A DNA stretch of 12,442 nt from Bacteroidales bacterium UBA3623 (GCA_002373715.1 DFLI01000113.1:1-12442), one strand, 5' to 3'. Shown: positions 1 to 6,429, counted from the first letter of the stretch. Translations and numbers: made by a program. Notes: generated by a model from the sequence alone, not told the origin.

Positions 1-253
1 CGGCCTTGGCGGCGACGACGTCTTTAGCCTGTTTCTTGGTGGCAACGAAGAGGACCTTGCGACCGCTGCGGGCCATTTCCTTGAGGACCTCGGCTGCCTC
101 GTCGATTTTCACGACGGTCTTGTGCAGGTCGATGATGTGGATACCGTTCCTCTCAACGAAGATATACGGAGCCATCTTGGGGTTCCACTTGCGGGCAAGG
201 TGTCCGAAGTGAGTGCCTGCATCAAGCAACTGTTCAAAATTTGTTCTAGACAT
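1..253 (-). CDS. rpsB: 30S ribosomal protein S2, N-terminal part (runs off the left edge)
   Basis: This is the first 84 codons of S2, a protein of the small ribosomal subunit that binds late in assembly and is needed for S1 binding and initiation. The translation starts MSRTNFEQLLDAGTHFGH and continues with RKWNPKMAPYIF and NGIHIIDLHKT, the most conserved N-terminal motifs of bacterial S2; it then runs through VLFVATKKQAKD to the window edge. The ATG at 251-253 is the only sensible start, because the S2 signature begins directly after it. It is preceded by an A-rich leader without a Shine-Dalgarno sequence, as is usual in Bacteroidota. It is the third gene after rplM and rpsI on the same strand, but the 186-base spacer to rpsI is unusually long and may be a regulatory leader. 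tsf would be expected next, beyond the edge. The identification is secure; the C-terminal two thirds are not visible. Confidence 0.97.
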   Translation of the reverse strand, partial: MSRTNFEQLLDAGTHFGHLARKWNPKMAPYIFVERNGIHIIDLHKTVVKIDEAAEVLKEMARSGRKVLFVATKKQAKDVVAAKA

Positions 254-283
254 GGGTTTGTTTTTGTCTTTGTTTTTAACTCT

Positions 284-400
284 TTCATCAATCCGAAGTA
301 GCAGTCCTTGACTGGTCTCCGGGATTTTTTCGCGGCCCGGCAATCCTTTTCGTAGCTCGGGAAGATTCTCATCCTCACCGGGATCTCAGGATTTGATGAA
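284..400 (-). promoter_or_regulatory. Candidate structured leader RNA of rpsB
   Basis: The rpsI-rpsB spacer (254-439) holds more pairing than a simple spacer needs. In the minus-strand RNA, the segment from 400 to 389 (TTCATCAAATCC) pairs with the segment from 294 to 284 (GGATTGATGAA), giving 11 base pairs with one bulged A and closing a domain of about 117 nt. Inside it, 302-314 forms a perfect 5-bp hairpin (CAGTC/GACTG, 3-nt loop). The sequence ATCCCGG occurs twice (378-384 and 319-325) and both copies can pair with the same CCGGG at 336-340, so two alternative folds are possible. No TAnnTTTG box was seen in the spacer. I infer an autoregulatory r-protein leader, with S2 the obvious candidate ligand, but no covariation has been tested. 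Confidence 0.5.
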
Positions 401-439
401 TACCAAAGCCGTGCTGACGTAACTCCAATAGCAGGCCGA

Positions 440-829
440 TTAACGCTTGCTGAACTGGAAGCGACGACGTGCGCCAGGCTGACCAGGCTTCTTACGCTCA
501 ACTTCGCGAGCGTCGCGGGTGAGGAAGCCAGCGGCCTTCAGCGTGGAGCGGTAAGCCTCTTTATCTACCTCGCAAAGAGCGCGGGCGATACCGAGACGAA
601 CGGCCTCTGCCTGACCTTTGGTGCCACCACCTACGAGGGTGACCTTGATGTCAAACTGACCTGCAGTACCGGTGACCTCGAGGGCCTGGTTGGCGATGTA
701 CTGGAGAGTGCCTTCCTTGAAGTACTCTTCCATGGGGCGGTCGTTGATAACGAACTTGCCCGTGCCAGGTACTACATAAACACGAGCGACAGCTGATTTA
801 CGTCTTCCAAGGGCGTGTTTCTGTTCCAT
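440..829 (-). CDS. rpsI: 30S ribosomal protein S9
   Basis: S9 (uS9) sits in the head of the small subunit, and its C-terminal tail reaches the P-site tRNA. The 129-residue product matches the family's usual length. It opens with the typical ALGRRKSAVARVYV block, contains VTLVGGGTKGQAEAVRLGIARAL, and ends in the basic tail PGARRRFQFSKR, with the conserved terminal Lys-Arg intact. It starts at the ATG 827-829, nine bases after the rplM stop, so it is cotranscribed and probably translationally coupled with rplM; rplM-rpsI is a near-universal bacterial pair. There is no Shine-Dalgarno sequence. Nothing is anomalous. Confidence 0.98.
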   Translation of the reverse strand: MEQKHALGRRKSAVARVYVVPGTGKFVINDRPMEEYFKEGTLQYIANQALEVTGTAGQFDIKVTLVGGGTKGQAEAVRLGIARALCEVDKEAYRSTLKAAGFLTRDAREVERKKPGQPGARRRFQFSKR

Positions 830-838
830 GTGCTCTGT

Positions 839-1291
839 TTAGATTTCGTTAAACTTGATTTGTTTGGGGTTCTGTGCCTGCTGCTTGTGCTCTGCACCTG
901 CATAGATGTACAGGTTGTTGATGAGCTTGTCGCCCAGACGGGTCTTGGGCAGCATACCGCGCACAGACTTGCGGATGAGTTCCTCGGGACGAGAGGCAAG
1001 GATCTCGCGGGGCGTGGTGATGCGCTGGCCACCGGGATAGCCGGTGTAGCGGGTGTAAACGCGGTCCGTCATCTTCTTGCCGGTGAGACGAATCTTCTCG
1101 GCGTTGATGATGACGACGTTGTCACCACAGTCCACATGCGGGGTGTAGCCGGGCTTGTTCTTGCCACGCAGCACGAGAGCCACGCGGGAAGCCAGGCGAC
1201 CGAGCACGAGGTCGGTTGCATCAATGAGGATCCACTCCTTGTTCACAGTTGCCTTGTTCAGGGAAACTGTCTTGTAGCTAAGTGTGTCCAC
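839..1291 (-). CDS. rplM: 50S ribosomal protein L13
   Basis: L13 (uL13) is an early-assembling protein of the large subunit. The 150-residue product begins MDTLSYKT, the start typical of Bacteroidota L13, followed by WILIDATDLVLGRLAS, HVDCGDNVVIINAEKI, YTGYPGGQR and RGMLPKTRLG, all core L13 motifs. The start codon is GTG at 1289-1291. The protein start matches relatives as I remember them, and the only upstream in-window ATG (1315-1317) opens a 4-codon frame that ends at 1303. It is the first gene of rplM-rpsI-rpsB, with its own promoter at 1352-1383 and an inverted repeat at 1325-1352 in the leader. The non-AUG start on a highly expressed gene fits leader-controlled translation, but that is inference. 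Confidence 0.98.
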   Translation of the reverse strand: MDTLSYKTVSLNKATVNKEWILIDATDLVLGRLASRVALVLRGKNKPGYTPHVDCGDNVVIINAEKIRLTGKKMTDRVYTRYTGYPGGQRITTPREILASRPEELIRKSVRGMLPKTRLGDKLINNLYIYAGAEHKQQAQNPKQIKFNEI

Positions 1292-1324
1292 TGTCTTGAT
1301 AATTAATGGTTTAACATAAAAGTT

Positions 1325-1352
1325 GCGATCCCCCTACACTCAGAGGGACCGC
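1325..1352 (-). promoter_or_regulatory. Inverted repeat at the 5' end of the rplM leader (candidate L13 leader hairpin or operator)
   Basis: On the minus strand, GCGGTCCCTC (1352-1343) and GGGGGATCGC (1334-1325) can form a 10-bp stem, including G-U pairs, around an 8-base loop. It lies between the rplM -7 box and the GTG start. Its outer base overlaps the last base of the -7 box, so depending on the true transcription start the transcript may hold only the inner six or so pairs (TCCCTC/GGGGGA). It could be an RNA element bound by L13 for autoregulation, or a DNA operator at the transcription start. I recall that an L13 leader motif has been proposed for Bacteroidia, but I could not check it here. 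Confidence 0.5.
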
Positions 1353-1383
1353 AAAGGTAGGAATTTTTAGTGAAATTACCAAA
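1352..1383 (-). promoter_or_regulatory. Bacteroidota-type promoter of rplM-rpsI-rpsB
   Basis: The minus strand carries TTTG (1383-1380) as the -33 element, a 20-base spacer, then TACCTTTG (1359-1352), a perfect match to the TAnnTTTG -7 consensus of Bacteroidota primary-sigma promoters. Both elements and the spacing are near ideal, which fits a highly expressed ribosomal operon. The -33 element lies only a few bases past the stop of the upstream dus gene, so this operon is probably transcribed independently of dus. The start point is predicted near 1347-1349. Confidence 0.8.
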
Positions 1384-1385
1384 TA

Positions 1386-2420
1386 TTAAATGCCGTAGAC
1401 CCCTTCCACTTCAGGGGTTTCGGCACCCCAACGGGCGGCTACGTAGTCCAGGGTGGAGAAGATTTCTTCCGGGTCTTTGGAGGTGACCAGCTTGATGCGG
1501 GTGTCTTTGAAGTCCCTGAGGCCCTTGAAGTAGCAGCTCAGGTGGCGGCGCATCTCGTACACGCCGGTCACGGGGCCCTTGAGGTCCAGGGACAGCTGGA
1601 AGTGGCGTTTGGCCAGGGCCACGCGGTCTTTCACGCTCATGGGCGGCAGCTCCTCGCCGGTATCCAGCAGATGCCGGATTTCCGTAAAGATCCAGGGATG
1701 GCCGAAGGAGGCGCGTCCCACCATAATTCCGTCTACGCCATATTTGTCAAAGGCATCCTTCGCTTTCTGGGCCGAATTGATGTCGCCGTTGCCGATGATG
1801 GGAATGTGCATGCGTGGGTTGTTCTTCACCTCTCCGATGAGGGTCCAGTCGGCCTCTCCCTTGTACATCTGGCAGCGCGTGCGTCCATGGATGGTAAGGG
1901 CCGATATGCCCACGTCCTGCAGCCTTTCGGCCAGTTCCACGATGATTTTGGAGCTGTCGTCCCAGCCCAGGCGGGTTTTGACGGTGACGGGCTTGTCCGG
2001 AACGGCTTCCACGATGGCCTTTGTGATGGCCACCATCTTGTCGGGCTCCTTCATCATACCGCTGCCGGCACCTCGGCCCGCAATCTTGCTCACCGGACAG
2101 CCGAAGTTGATGTCGATGATATCGGCCCCGTGGCCTCCGGCCAGCTGGGCGGCGTTATCGGCCATCTTGGCGGCATCCACCATGGCTTCCGGCAGGCTGC
2201 CGTAGATTTGCACGGCCACCGGAGCTTCTTCCTCCAGCGTGTGCATCTTGGCGATGGTTTTGGAAACATCCCGCACCAGGCCGTCCGAACTCACGAATTC
2301 GGTGGTGACCATGGCGGCGCCCGCTTCCCGGCAAAGGATGCGGAAGCTGGCGTCTGTAACGTCTTCCATGGGTGCCAGGGTTACCGGACGCTCCCCTAAG
2401 TCTATGTTTCCAATTTTCAC
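1386..2420 (-). CDS. dusB: tRNA-dihydrouridine synthase, DusB-like
   Basis: This FMN enzyme reduces specific uridines in tRNA to dihydrouridine using NADPH. The 344-residue product has the TIM-barrel Dus fold markers in order: LAPMEDVTDASFR (15-27), the active-site loop DINFGCPV with catalytic Cys108, KTRLGWDD, LTIHGRT, the phosphate-binding strand IIGNGDI and DGIMVGRASFGHPWIF. Length and motifs suit DusB/Dus-type bacterial enzymes; the exact subfamily, and so which tRNA position is modified, is less certain. I place the start at GTG 2418-2420. The frame stays open further upstream, but those residues lie antisense to pfkA and do not resemble Dus, whereas the family N-terminus KIGNIDLGERP begins right after the GTG. 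The predicted -7 box ends only four bases before the start, so the mRNA may be nearly leaderless. Confidence 0.93.
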   Translation of the reverse strand: MKIGNIDLGERPVTLAPMEDVTDASFRILCREAGAAMVTTEFVSSDGLVRDVSKTIAKMHTLEEEAPVAVQIYGSLPEAMVDAAKMADNAAQLAGGHGADIIDINFGCPVSKIAGRGAGSGMMKEPDKMVAITKAIVEAVPDKPVTVKTRLGWDDSSKIIVELAERLQDVGISALTIHGRTRCQMYKGEADWTLIGEVKNNPRMHIPIIGNGDINSAQKAKDAFDKYGVDGIMVGRASFGHPWIFTEIRHLLDTGEELPPMSVKDRVALAKRHFQLSLDLKGPVTGVYEMRRHLSCYFKGLRDFKDTRIKLVTSKDPEEIFSTLDYVAARWGAETPEVEGVYGI

Positions 2421-2424
2421 GGTG

Positions 2425-2432
2425 CAAAGATA
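2425..2432 (-). promoter_or_regulatory. Predicted -7 box of the dus promoter
   Basis: The minus strand reads TATCTTTG, a perfect TAnnTTTG box. No good TTTG -33 element was found about 20 bases upstream. The predicted transcription start falls at about 2420-2421, essentially on the GTG start codon of dus. Confidence 0.6.
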
Positions 2433-2443
2433 GGAAAAATAAC

Positions 2444-2451
2444 TATCTTTG
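2444..2451 (+). promoter_or_regulatory. Predicted -7 box of the pfkA-lpxK promoter
   Basis: The plus strand reads TATCTTTG, a perfect TAnnTTTG box, 20 bases before the pfkA ATG. The -33 position would fall near 2420-2423, where the match to TTTG is poor and which overlaps the dus start region. Confidence 0.65.
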
Positions 2452-2471
2452 CAGGATAATTTATTTAGTAT

Positions 2472-3461
2472 ATGGAGAGACGAATCAAGACTATAGGCAT
2501 TCTCACCTCCGGCGGTGACGCTCCCGGAATGAATGCTGCCATCCGTGCGGTTACCCGCACAGCCCGTTTCTACGACCTCAACGTCATTGGCGTTATGAGA
2601 GGTTACCAGGGACTTATTGATAAAGAGTTCGTTAAGTTCACCTCTTCCAGCGTTTCCAACACCATCCAGCGTGGCGGTACCATCCTTAAAACAGCCCGCT
2701 GCAAGGAGTTCATGACGGAAGAAGGCAGAAAGAAAGCCTATGAGAATATGGTAGCGGCCAAAATCGATGCCCTCATCGTGATTGGCGGCAACGGTTCCCT
2801 TACCGGCGCCCAGCTCTTCGCAAGAGAATATGACATTCCCATCATCGGCCTGCCCGGAACCATTGATAACGACCTGTACGGAACAGACTCCACCATTGGC
2901 TACGACAGCGCCCTCAATACCATCGTGGAATGCGTGGACAAGATCCGCGACACCGCCAACAGCCACGACCGCATCTTCTTTGTGGAAGTGATGGGACGTG
3001 ACGCCGGTTTCCTGGCCCAGAACAGCGCCATCGCTTCCGGCGCAGAGGCCGCCATCATCCCCGAAGGCAAGACGGATGTGGACCAGCTGGCCGAGTTTAT
3101 CGAGCGCGGCAAGCGCAAGAGCAAGAACAGCGCCATTGTGCTGGTGAGTGAATCCCAGAAAGACGGCCACGGCGGCGCCATGTATTACGCCGAGCGTGTG
3201 AAGAAAGAATACCCGGAACTGGATTCCCACGTGACCATCCTGGGTCACCTGCAGCGCGGTGGCACCCCCAGCGCCTACGACCGCATCCTGGCTTCCCGTC
3301 TGGGCTATGCAGCCATCGAGGCCCTGCAGGAAGGCCAGCGCAATATCATGATTGGCATTAAGAACGATGAGATTGTGTACGTGCCCATCTCCCGCGCCAT
3401 CAAGACCGACAAACCCATTAACCAGGAGCTTATCTCCGTCCTCAACGTGCTCTCGATGTAA
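2472..3461 (+). CDS. pfkA: ATP-dependent 6-phosphofructokinase
   Basis: This enzyme phosphorylates fructose 6-phosphate at C1, the committed step of glycolysis. The 329-residue product has the group A PFK motifs: ILTSGGDAPGMNAAIR (10-25), GGNGS (105-109), PGTIDND (128-134) with the probable catalytic base Asp132, VEVMGRDAGFLA, the region ending IIPEG, and GHLQRGGTPSAYDR. Gly at 108 and Gly in PGTIDND are the residues typical of ATP users; PPi-dependent enzymes usually have Asp and Lys there. Odd point: position 107 is Asn (codon AAC) where the family usually has Asp in GGDGS, an Mg-ATP contact. The gene starts at ATG 2472-2474, 20 bases after a -7 box, and its stop overlaps the lpxK start by one base. 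Confidence 0.95.
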   Translation: MERRIKTIGILTSGGDAPGMNAAIRAVTRTARFYDLNVIGVMRGYQGLIDKEFVKFTSSSVSNTIQRGGTILKTARCKEFMTEEGRKKAYENMVAAKIDALIVIGGNGSLTGAQLFAREYDIPIIGLPGTIDNDLYGTDSTIGYDSALNTIVECVDKIRDTANSHDRIFFVEVMGRDAGFLAQNSAIASGAEAAIIPEGKTDVDQLAEFIERGKRKSKNSAIVLVSESQKDGHGGAMYYAERVKKEYPELDSHVTILGHLQRGGTPSAYDRILASRLGYAAIEALQEGQRNIMIGIKNDEIVYVPISRAIKTDKPINQELISVLNVLSM

Positions 3462-4489
3462 TGCTGTACCGGCTCATCCTGGCCCTGCGCCACTTCGCTT
3501 ACGACAAAAAGATCAAGAAGGTCTGCCAGGCCGAAGTTCCCACCGTCTGCGTGGGAAACATTACGGTTGGCGGCACCGGAAAGACCCCTCATACGGAAAT
3601 GATTCTGCGGCAGCTCCTGCAAAGCGACAACTGGGCTTTCCGCAACATTGCCGTCCTGTCCCGAGGCTACAAGCGGCATAGCAAAGGATTTCAGCTGGTT
3701 CCCCGAGACGGTTCCGCCTTCGTGTACGGAGACGAGCCCGCCCAGATGGCCCACAAATTCCCTTCGGTCACGGTAGCCGTGGACAAAAACCGCATCCGGG
3801 GCTGCAAGAAACTGGTAGAAGAGCAAAACGCCCATCTGGTTGTCCTGGACGACGCCTTCCAATACCGGAAACTGGCCGCCACGGTGAACATCGTACTGGT
3901 AGACTACAACCGCCCCATCCATAAAGACCGCCTCCTTCCCTGGGGGCACCTGAGGGATCTTCCCTCCCGCATCAGGAAGGCCGATGCCGTCATTCTCACC
4001 AAGTGCCCGCCCTATCTGGAAGACTGGGAAAAAGTGCAGTGGCGCAAGCAGCTGTCCCTGAGGGCAGACCAGCCGCTGTTCTTCACCATGGTTTCTTACA
4101 ACACTCCCGAGGCTGTGTTCCCGGAGGCAGACCCTCACTTCATCTATGCCCAGCGCCTGGTACTGGTAACGGGCATTGCCAACGACGCACCGCTTCGCAG
4201 CCACCTGTCGGATACCTATAAGATTATCCGCCGCCTGGATTTTTCGGACCACCACCGTTACACCCGGGGAGACATGCGCAAACTGGCCGGCATTATCAAA
4301 GAGATTCCCACGGCCTGCCTCATGACCACAGAAAAAGACGCCCAGCGTATGCGGGACGTCAAAAAAGTGGACGACAAGGTAAAACAGCGCCTGTTCTACG
4401 TTCCGGTCCAGGCCACTTTCCTGAGCCCGGAAGAAGAAGCCGCCTTTACGGAGTTTCTGTTGAACCGTTTGGGAACGCCTAAAGACTAG
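3461..4489 (+). CDS. lpxK: Tetraacyldisaccharide 4'-kinase (lipid A biosynthesis)
   Basis: LpxK phosphorylates the 4' position of the tetraacyl disaccharide-1-phosphate to give lipid IVA, at the inner face of the cytoplasmic membrane. The 342-residue product is of normal length. It has a hydrophobic, basic N-terminus for membrane association (LYRLILALRHFAYDKKIKK), the Walker A GNITVGGTGKTP (32-43), LSRGYKR, GDEP (90-93), and the LpxK signature LDDAFQYRKL with Asp130-Asp131, then LPWGHLRDLPS and ADAVILTKCP. The ATG shares its A with the pfkA stop (TAATG), so translation is probably coupled. The usual LDDGFQ has Ala for Gly here, which I regard as normal variation. It ends convergently, 8 bases from the DAHP synthase stop. 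Confidence 0.95.
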   Translation: MLYRLILALRHFAYDKKIKKVCQAEVPTVCVGNITVGGTGKTPHTEMILRQLLQSDNWAFRNIAVLSRGYKRHSKGFQLVPRDGSAFVYGDEPAQMAHKFPSVTVAVDKNRIRGCKKLVEEQNAHLVVLDDAFQYRKLAATVNIVLVDYNRPIHKDRLLPWGHLRDLPSRIRKADAVILTKCPPYLEDWEKVQWRKQLSLRADQPLFFTMVSYNTPEAVFPEADPHFIYAQRLVLVTGIANDAPLRSHLSDTYKIIRRLDFSDHHRYTRGDMRKLAGIIKEIPTACLMTTEKDAQRMRDVKKVDDKVKQRLFYVPVQATFLSPEEEAAFTEFLLNRLGTPKD

Positions 4490-4500
4490 CCCACGGGCTA
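4487..4500. repeat. Short palindrome holding both stop codons of the convergent genes
   Basis: TAGCCC and GGGCTA flank a two-base AC centre; the first TAG is the lpxK stop and the last three bases are the stop of the DAHP synthase gene on the other strand. As RNA on either strand it could form only a short GC hairpin (about four usable pairs) followed by a weak U-run, so at most it is a poor bidirectional terminator. No better terminator separates these convergent genes. Confidence 0.35.
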
Positions 4501-5583
4501 TTTCATCACCTCATTCTGTACACGTACAGACTCGTCGTGGATGGCATTCATAATGGCGCTGACGCACTCTTCGGAGAGGCCCAGCGCCTTTCCTTTTTCT
4601 ACCATGTCGGAGAGCACCTGCTCCCATCGGCCTGCCTGAAGAATGGCCACGTTGTGGTCTTTCTTGTACTGGCCAATCTGGCCGCTCACTTTGCAGCGGT
4701 CTGAAAGGAGCTTGATGAGGTTCTCGTCAATGACGTCTATGCGGGTGCGGAGGGCGTCAATGCCTTCCTTGTAGGCTTCGTTCTCGGAGGTATTGTCTCG
4801 GATGACCAGGCTCTCCAGCAGGGTTTGCAGGTCCTGCGGGGTGAGCTGCTGCTTGGCGTCGCTCCAGGCGCAGTCCGGGCAGCAGTGGCTTTCTACCATG
4901 AGGCCGTCCAGACCCAGATCCATGGCCCTCTGAGACAGCTCCAGCAGGTATTTGCGGTCTCCGGCCATGTGGGAAGGGTCGGCAAAGAAGGCCAGCTGCG
5001 GGTAGCGGGTGCGCAGCTCAATGGCAATCTTCCAACCTGGGTCGTTGCGGTAGGGGATGGGGGCCGATGTGGAAAAGCCGCGGTGAATGACACCCAGCTT
5101 CCGCAGGCCGGCGCGGTTCAGGCGCTCCAGGGCGCCAATCCACAGATCCAGGTCCGGGTTCACGGGGTTTTTCACCAGCACGGGAATGTCCGTTCCCTCC
5201 AGGGCATCGGCAATTTCCTGCATGAGGAAGGGGTTGGCCGATGTACGGGCACCTACCCATACGATGTCCACACCGTACTTGATACATTCCAGCACGTGCT
5301 TTTCGGAAGCCACCTCCGTGCACACCTTCATGCCGTAGGTTTCCTTCACCTTCTTCAGCCATTTGAGGCCCTGGGTGCCCACGCCCTCAAAGGAGCCCGG
5401 GTGGGTACGGGGTTTCCAAATACCGGCACGGTATACGTGGATGCCGAAAGCCGACAGGCCTTTGGCCGTTTCCATTACCTGTTCTTCGGTCTCTGCGCTG
5501 CAGGGACCGGCAATGCACATGGGACGCGGCAGGGTGAAGAATCCCCACTCGGTTCCGGGAATGATATCTAACTCGTGTGCCAT
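4498..5583 (-). CDS. Bifunctional DAHP synthase (type I-beta) / chorismate mutase
   Basis: The N-terminal domain (about 15-260) condenses phosphoenolpyruvate and erythrose 4-phosphate to DAHP, the first shikimate-pathway step. It has AGPCSAE with metal ligand Cys28, RAGIWKPRT, GARTS, VLVKNP, the HRGFS stretch, DPSH with His205, VESH with Glu231 and Asp242 in SDAKQ. The C-terminal domain (about 273-355) is an all-helical AroQ chorismate mutase, with LRTRIDVIDENLIKLL, QIGQYKK and a helix ending ESVRVQ; it makes prephenate from chorismate. The 361-residue length matches DAHPS-CM fusions known from Porphyromonas and Prevotella, where the tail also gives allosteric control by prephenate. It is the last gene of the aromatic unit, three bases after tyrA. 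No other chorismate mutase is visible in the window. Symbols vary for this family (aroF, aroG), so none is assigned. Confidence 0.95.
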   Translation of the reverse strand: MAHELDIIPGTEWGFFTLPRPMCIAGPCSAETEEQVMETAKGLSAFGIHVYRAGIWKPRTHPGSFEGVGTQGLKWLKKVKETYGMKVCTEVASEKHVLECIKYGVDIVWVGARTSANPFLMQEIADALEGTDIPVLVKNPVNPDLDLWIGALERLNRAGLRKLGVIHRGFSTSAPIPYRNDPGWKIAIELRTRYPQLAFFADPSHMAGDRKYLLELSQRAMDLGLDGLMVESHCCPDCAWSDAKQQLTPQDLQTLLESLVIRDNTSENEAYKEGIDALRTRIDVIDENLIKLLSDRCKVSGQIGQYKKDHNVAILQAGRWEQVLSDMVEKGKALGLSEECVSAIMNAIHDESVRVQNEVMK

Positions 5584-5586
5584 AAC

Positions 5587-6429
5587 TTACCTTAAGATTC
5601 GTTTGATTCTGTTGGCCTCTTCAATCAGTTCGCGGATTTTATCTTCGTCGATATTGGCCACAGCGTCGCGGAACTGCTGCATCTTATCAATATACGTGTC
5701 CATTACGTGGAGCACGTTGTCTCGGTTCTGGGTGAGGATGGGCACCCACATATCGGCATTGGACTTGGCCAGACGCACGGTGGAGGCAAAACCACCGGAG
5801 GCCAGGTCGAAGATGTGCTTCTCGTCCTTTTCCTTATCCAGCACGGTGAGCGCCAGGGCAAAGGAAGTAACGTGCGAGATGTGGGAAACGTAGGCCGTGT
5901 GCACGTCGTGCTGGTCTGCGTTCATGTAGGTGGGGCGCATATTGAGCACGCCGTACATCTCCTCAATGGTTTTCACCGCCTTGGGGGCCGATTCTTCCGT
6001 GTTGGCAAAAATGCAGGCGCGGCCGTCGAAAAGGCCCGGCTGGGCCGCCCAGGGGCCGCTGTACTCCGTACCGGCCATGGGGTGCGTGCTCACAAATTGC
6101 TGACGCTTGGGATGATACTTCACGGCGTGGCAAATCTGGCTCTTGGTGGAGCAGACGTCAATGACCAGCTGCTCCGGACCTATTTTGTCCAGGATTTCCG
6201 GTACCATTTTCACCGCGGTGCCCACGGGAACGGCCACCACAATGATATCGGCCTTCTCCACGCAAGTTTCGTAAGGCACAATTTCATCGGCCAGGCCGAT
6301 GGTGAGCGCAGCCTGCGCCGCCACGGTGTCATTCTCTACGCCCAGCACCTTCGAGGCAAAGCCCCTGCGCTTTAAATCCAGCGCCAGGGACCCGCCTATA
6401 AGGCCCAGACCGATTACTCCTAAAGTCAT
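5587..6429 (-). CDS. tyrA: Prephenate dehydrogenase
   Basis: TyrA oxidatively decarboxylates prephenate to 4-hydroxyphenylpyruvate, the tyrosine branch. The 280-residue product has the Rossmann dinucleotide motif GLGLIGGS (7-14), DVCSTKS (91-97), the active-site STHPMAGTEYSGP with His116, and HTAYVSHISHVTSFALA with further conserved His residues, followed by the helical dimerisation domain (FDLASGGFASTVRLAKSN). It has no fused chorismate mutase and no C-terminal ACT domain, so any tyrosine feedback would have to act elsewhere. The ATG overlaps the aminotransferase stop by four bases (ATGA), and the stop is three bases before the DAHP synthase start. The end of motif I does not let me tell NAD from NADP use. 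Confidence 0.93.
   Translation of the reverse strand: MTLGVIGLGLIGGSLALDLKRRGFASKVLGVENDTVAAQAALTIGLADEIVPYETCVEKADIIVVAVPVGTAVKMVPEILDKIGPEQLVIDVCSTKSQICHAVKYHPKRQQFVSTHPMAGTEYSGPWAAQPGLFDGRACIFANTEESAPKAVKTIEEMYGVLNMRPTYMNADQHDVHTAYVSHISHVTSFALALTVLDKEKDEKHIFDLASGGFASTVRLAKSNADMWVPILTQNRDNVLHVMDTYIDKMQQFRDAVANIDEDKIRELIEEANRIKRILR

Larger units (their letters stand above)
2423..2453. repeat. Perfect inverted repeat spanning the divergent dus/pfkA promoters
   Basis: TGCAAAGATAG (2423-2433) and CTATCTTTGCA (2443-2453) are perfect 11-base inverted copies around a 9-base A-rich centre. Each arm contains the -7 box of one of the two divergent genes, so the symmetry comes partly from two identical TATCTTTG boxes, but it extends beyond the box on both sides (CTA before, CA after). 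It may therefore also serve as a binding site for a dimeric regulator. Confidence 0.7.

Noticed and set aside
109..501. A 130-residue minus-strand open frame across the rpsI-rpsB spacer
   Set aside because: It overlaps rpsI and rpsB out of frame and resembles no known protein; the spacer is better explained as a structured leader.
815..1306. Plus-strand open frame opposite rplM, and similar plus-strand frames opposite dus, tyrA, pheA and the aminotransferase
   Set aside because: Each mirrors a firmly identified gene on the other strand and has no family motif of its own.
2421..3248. Long minus-strand open frame extending dus upstream to a 620-residue protein
   Set aside because: The extra N-terminal part lies entirely antisense to pfkA and resembles no Dus sequence; the family N-terminus starts at the GTG at 2420.
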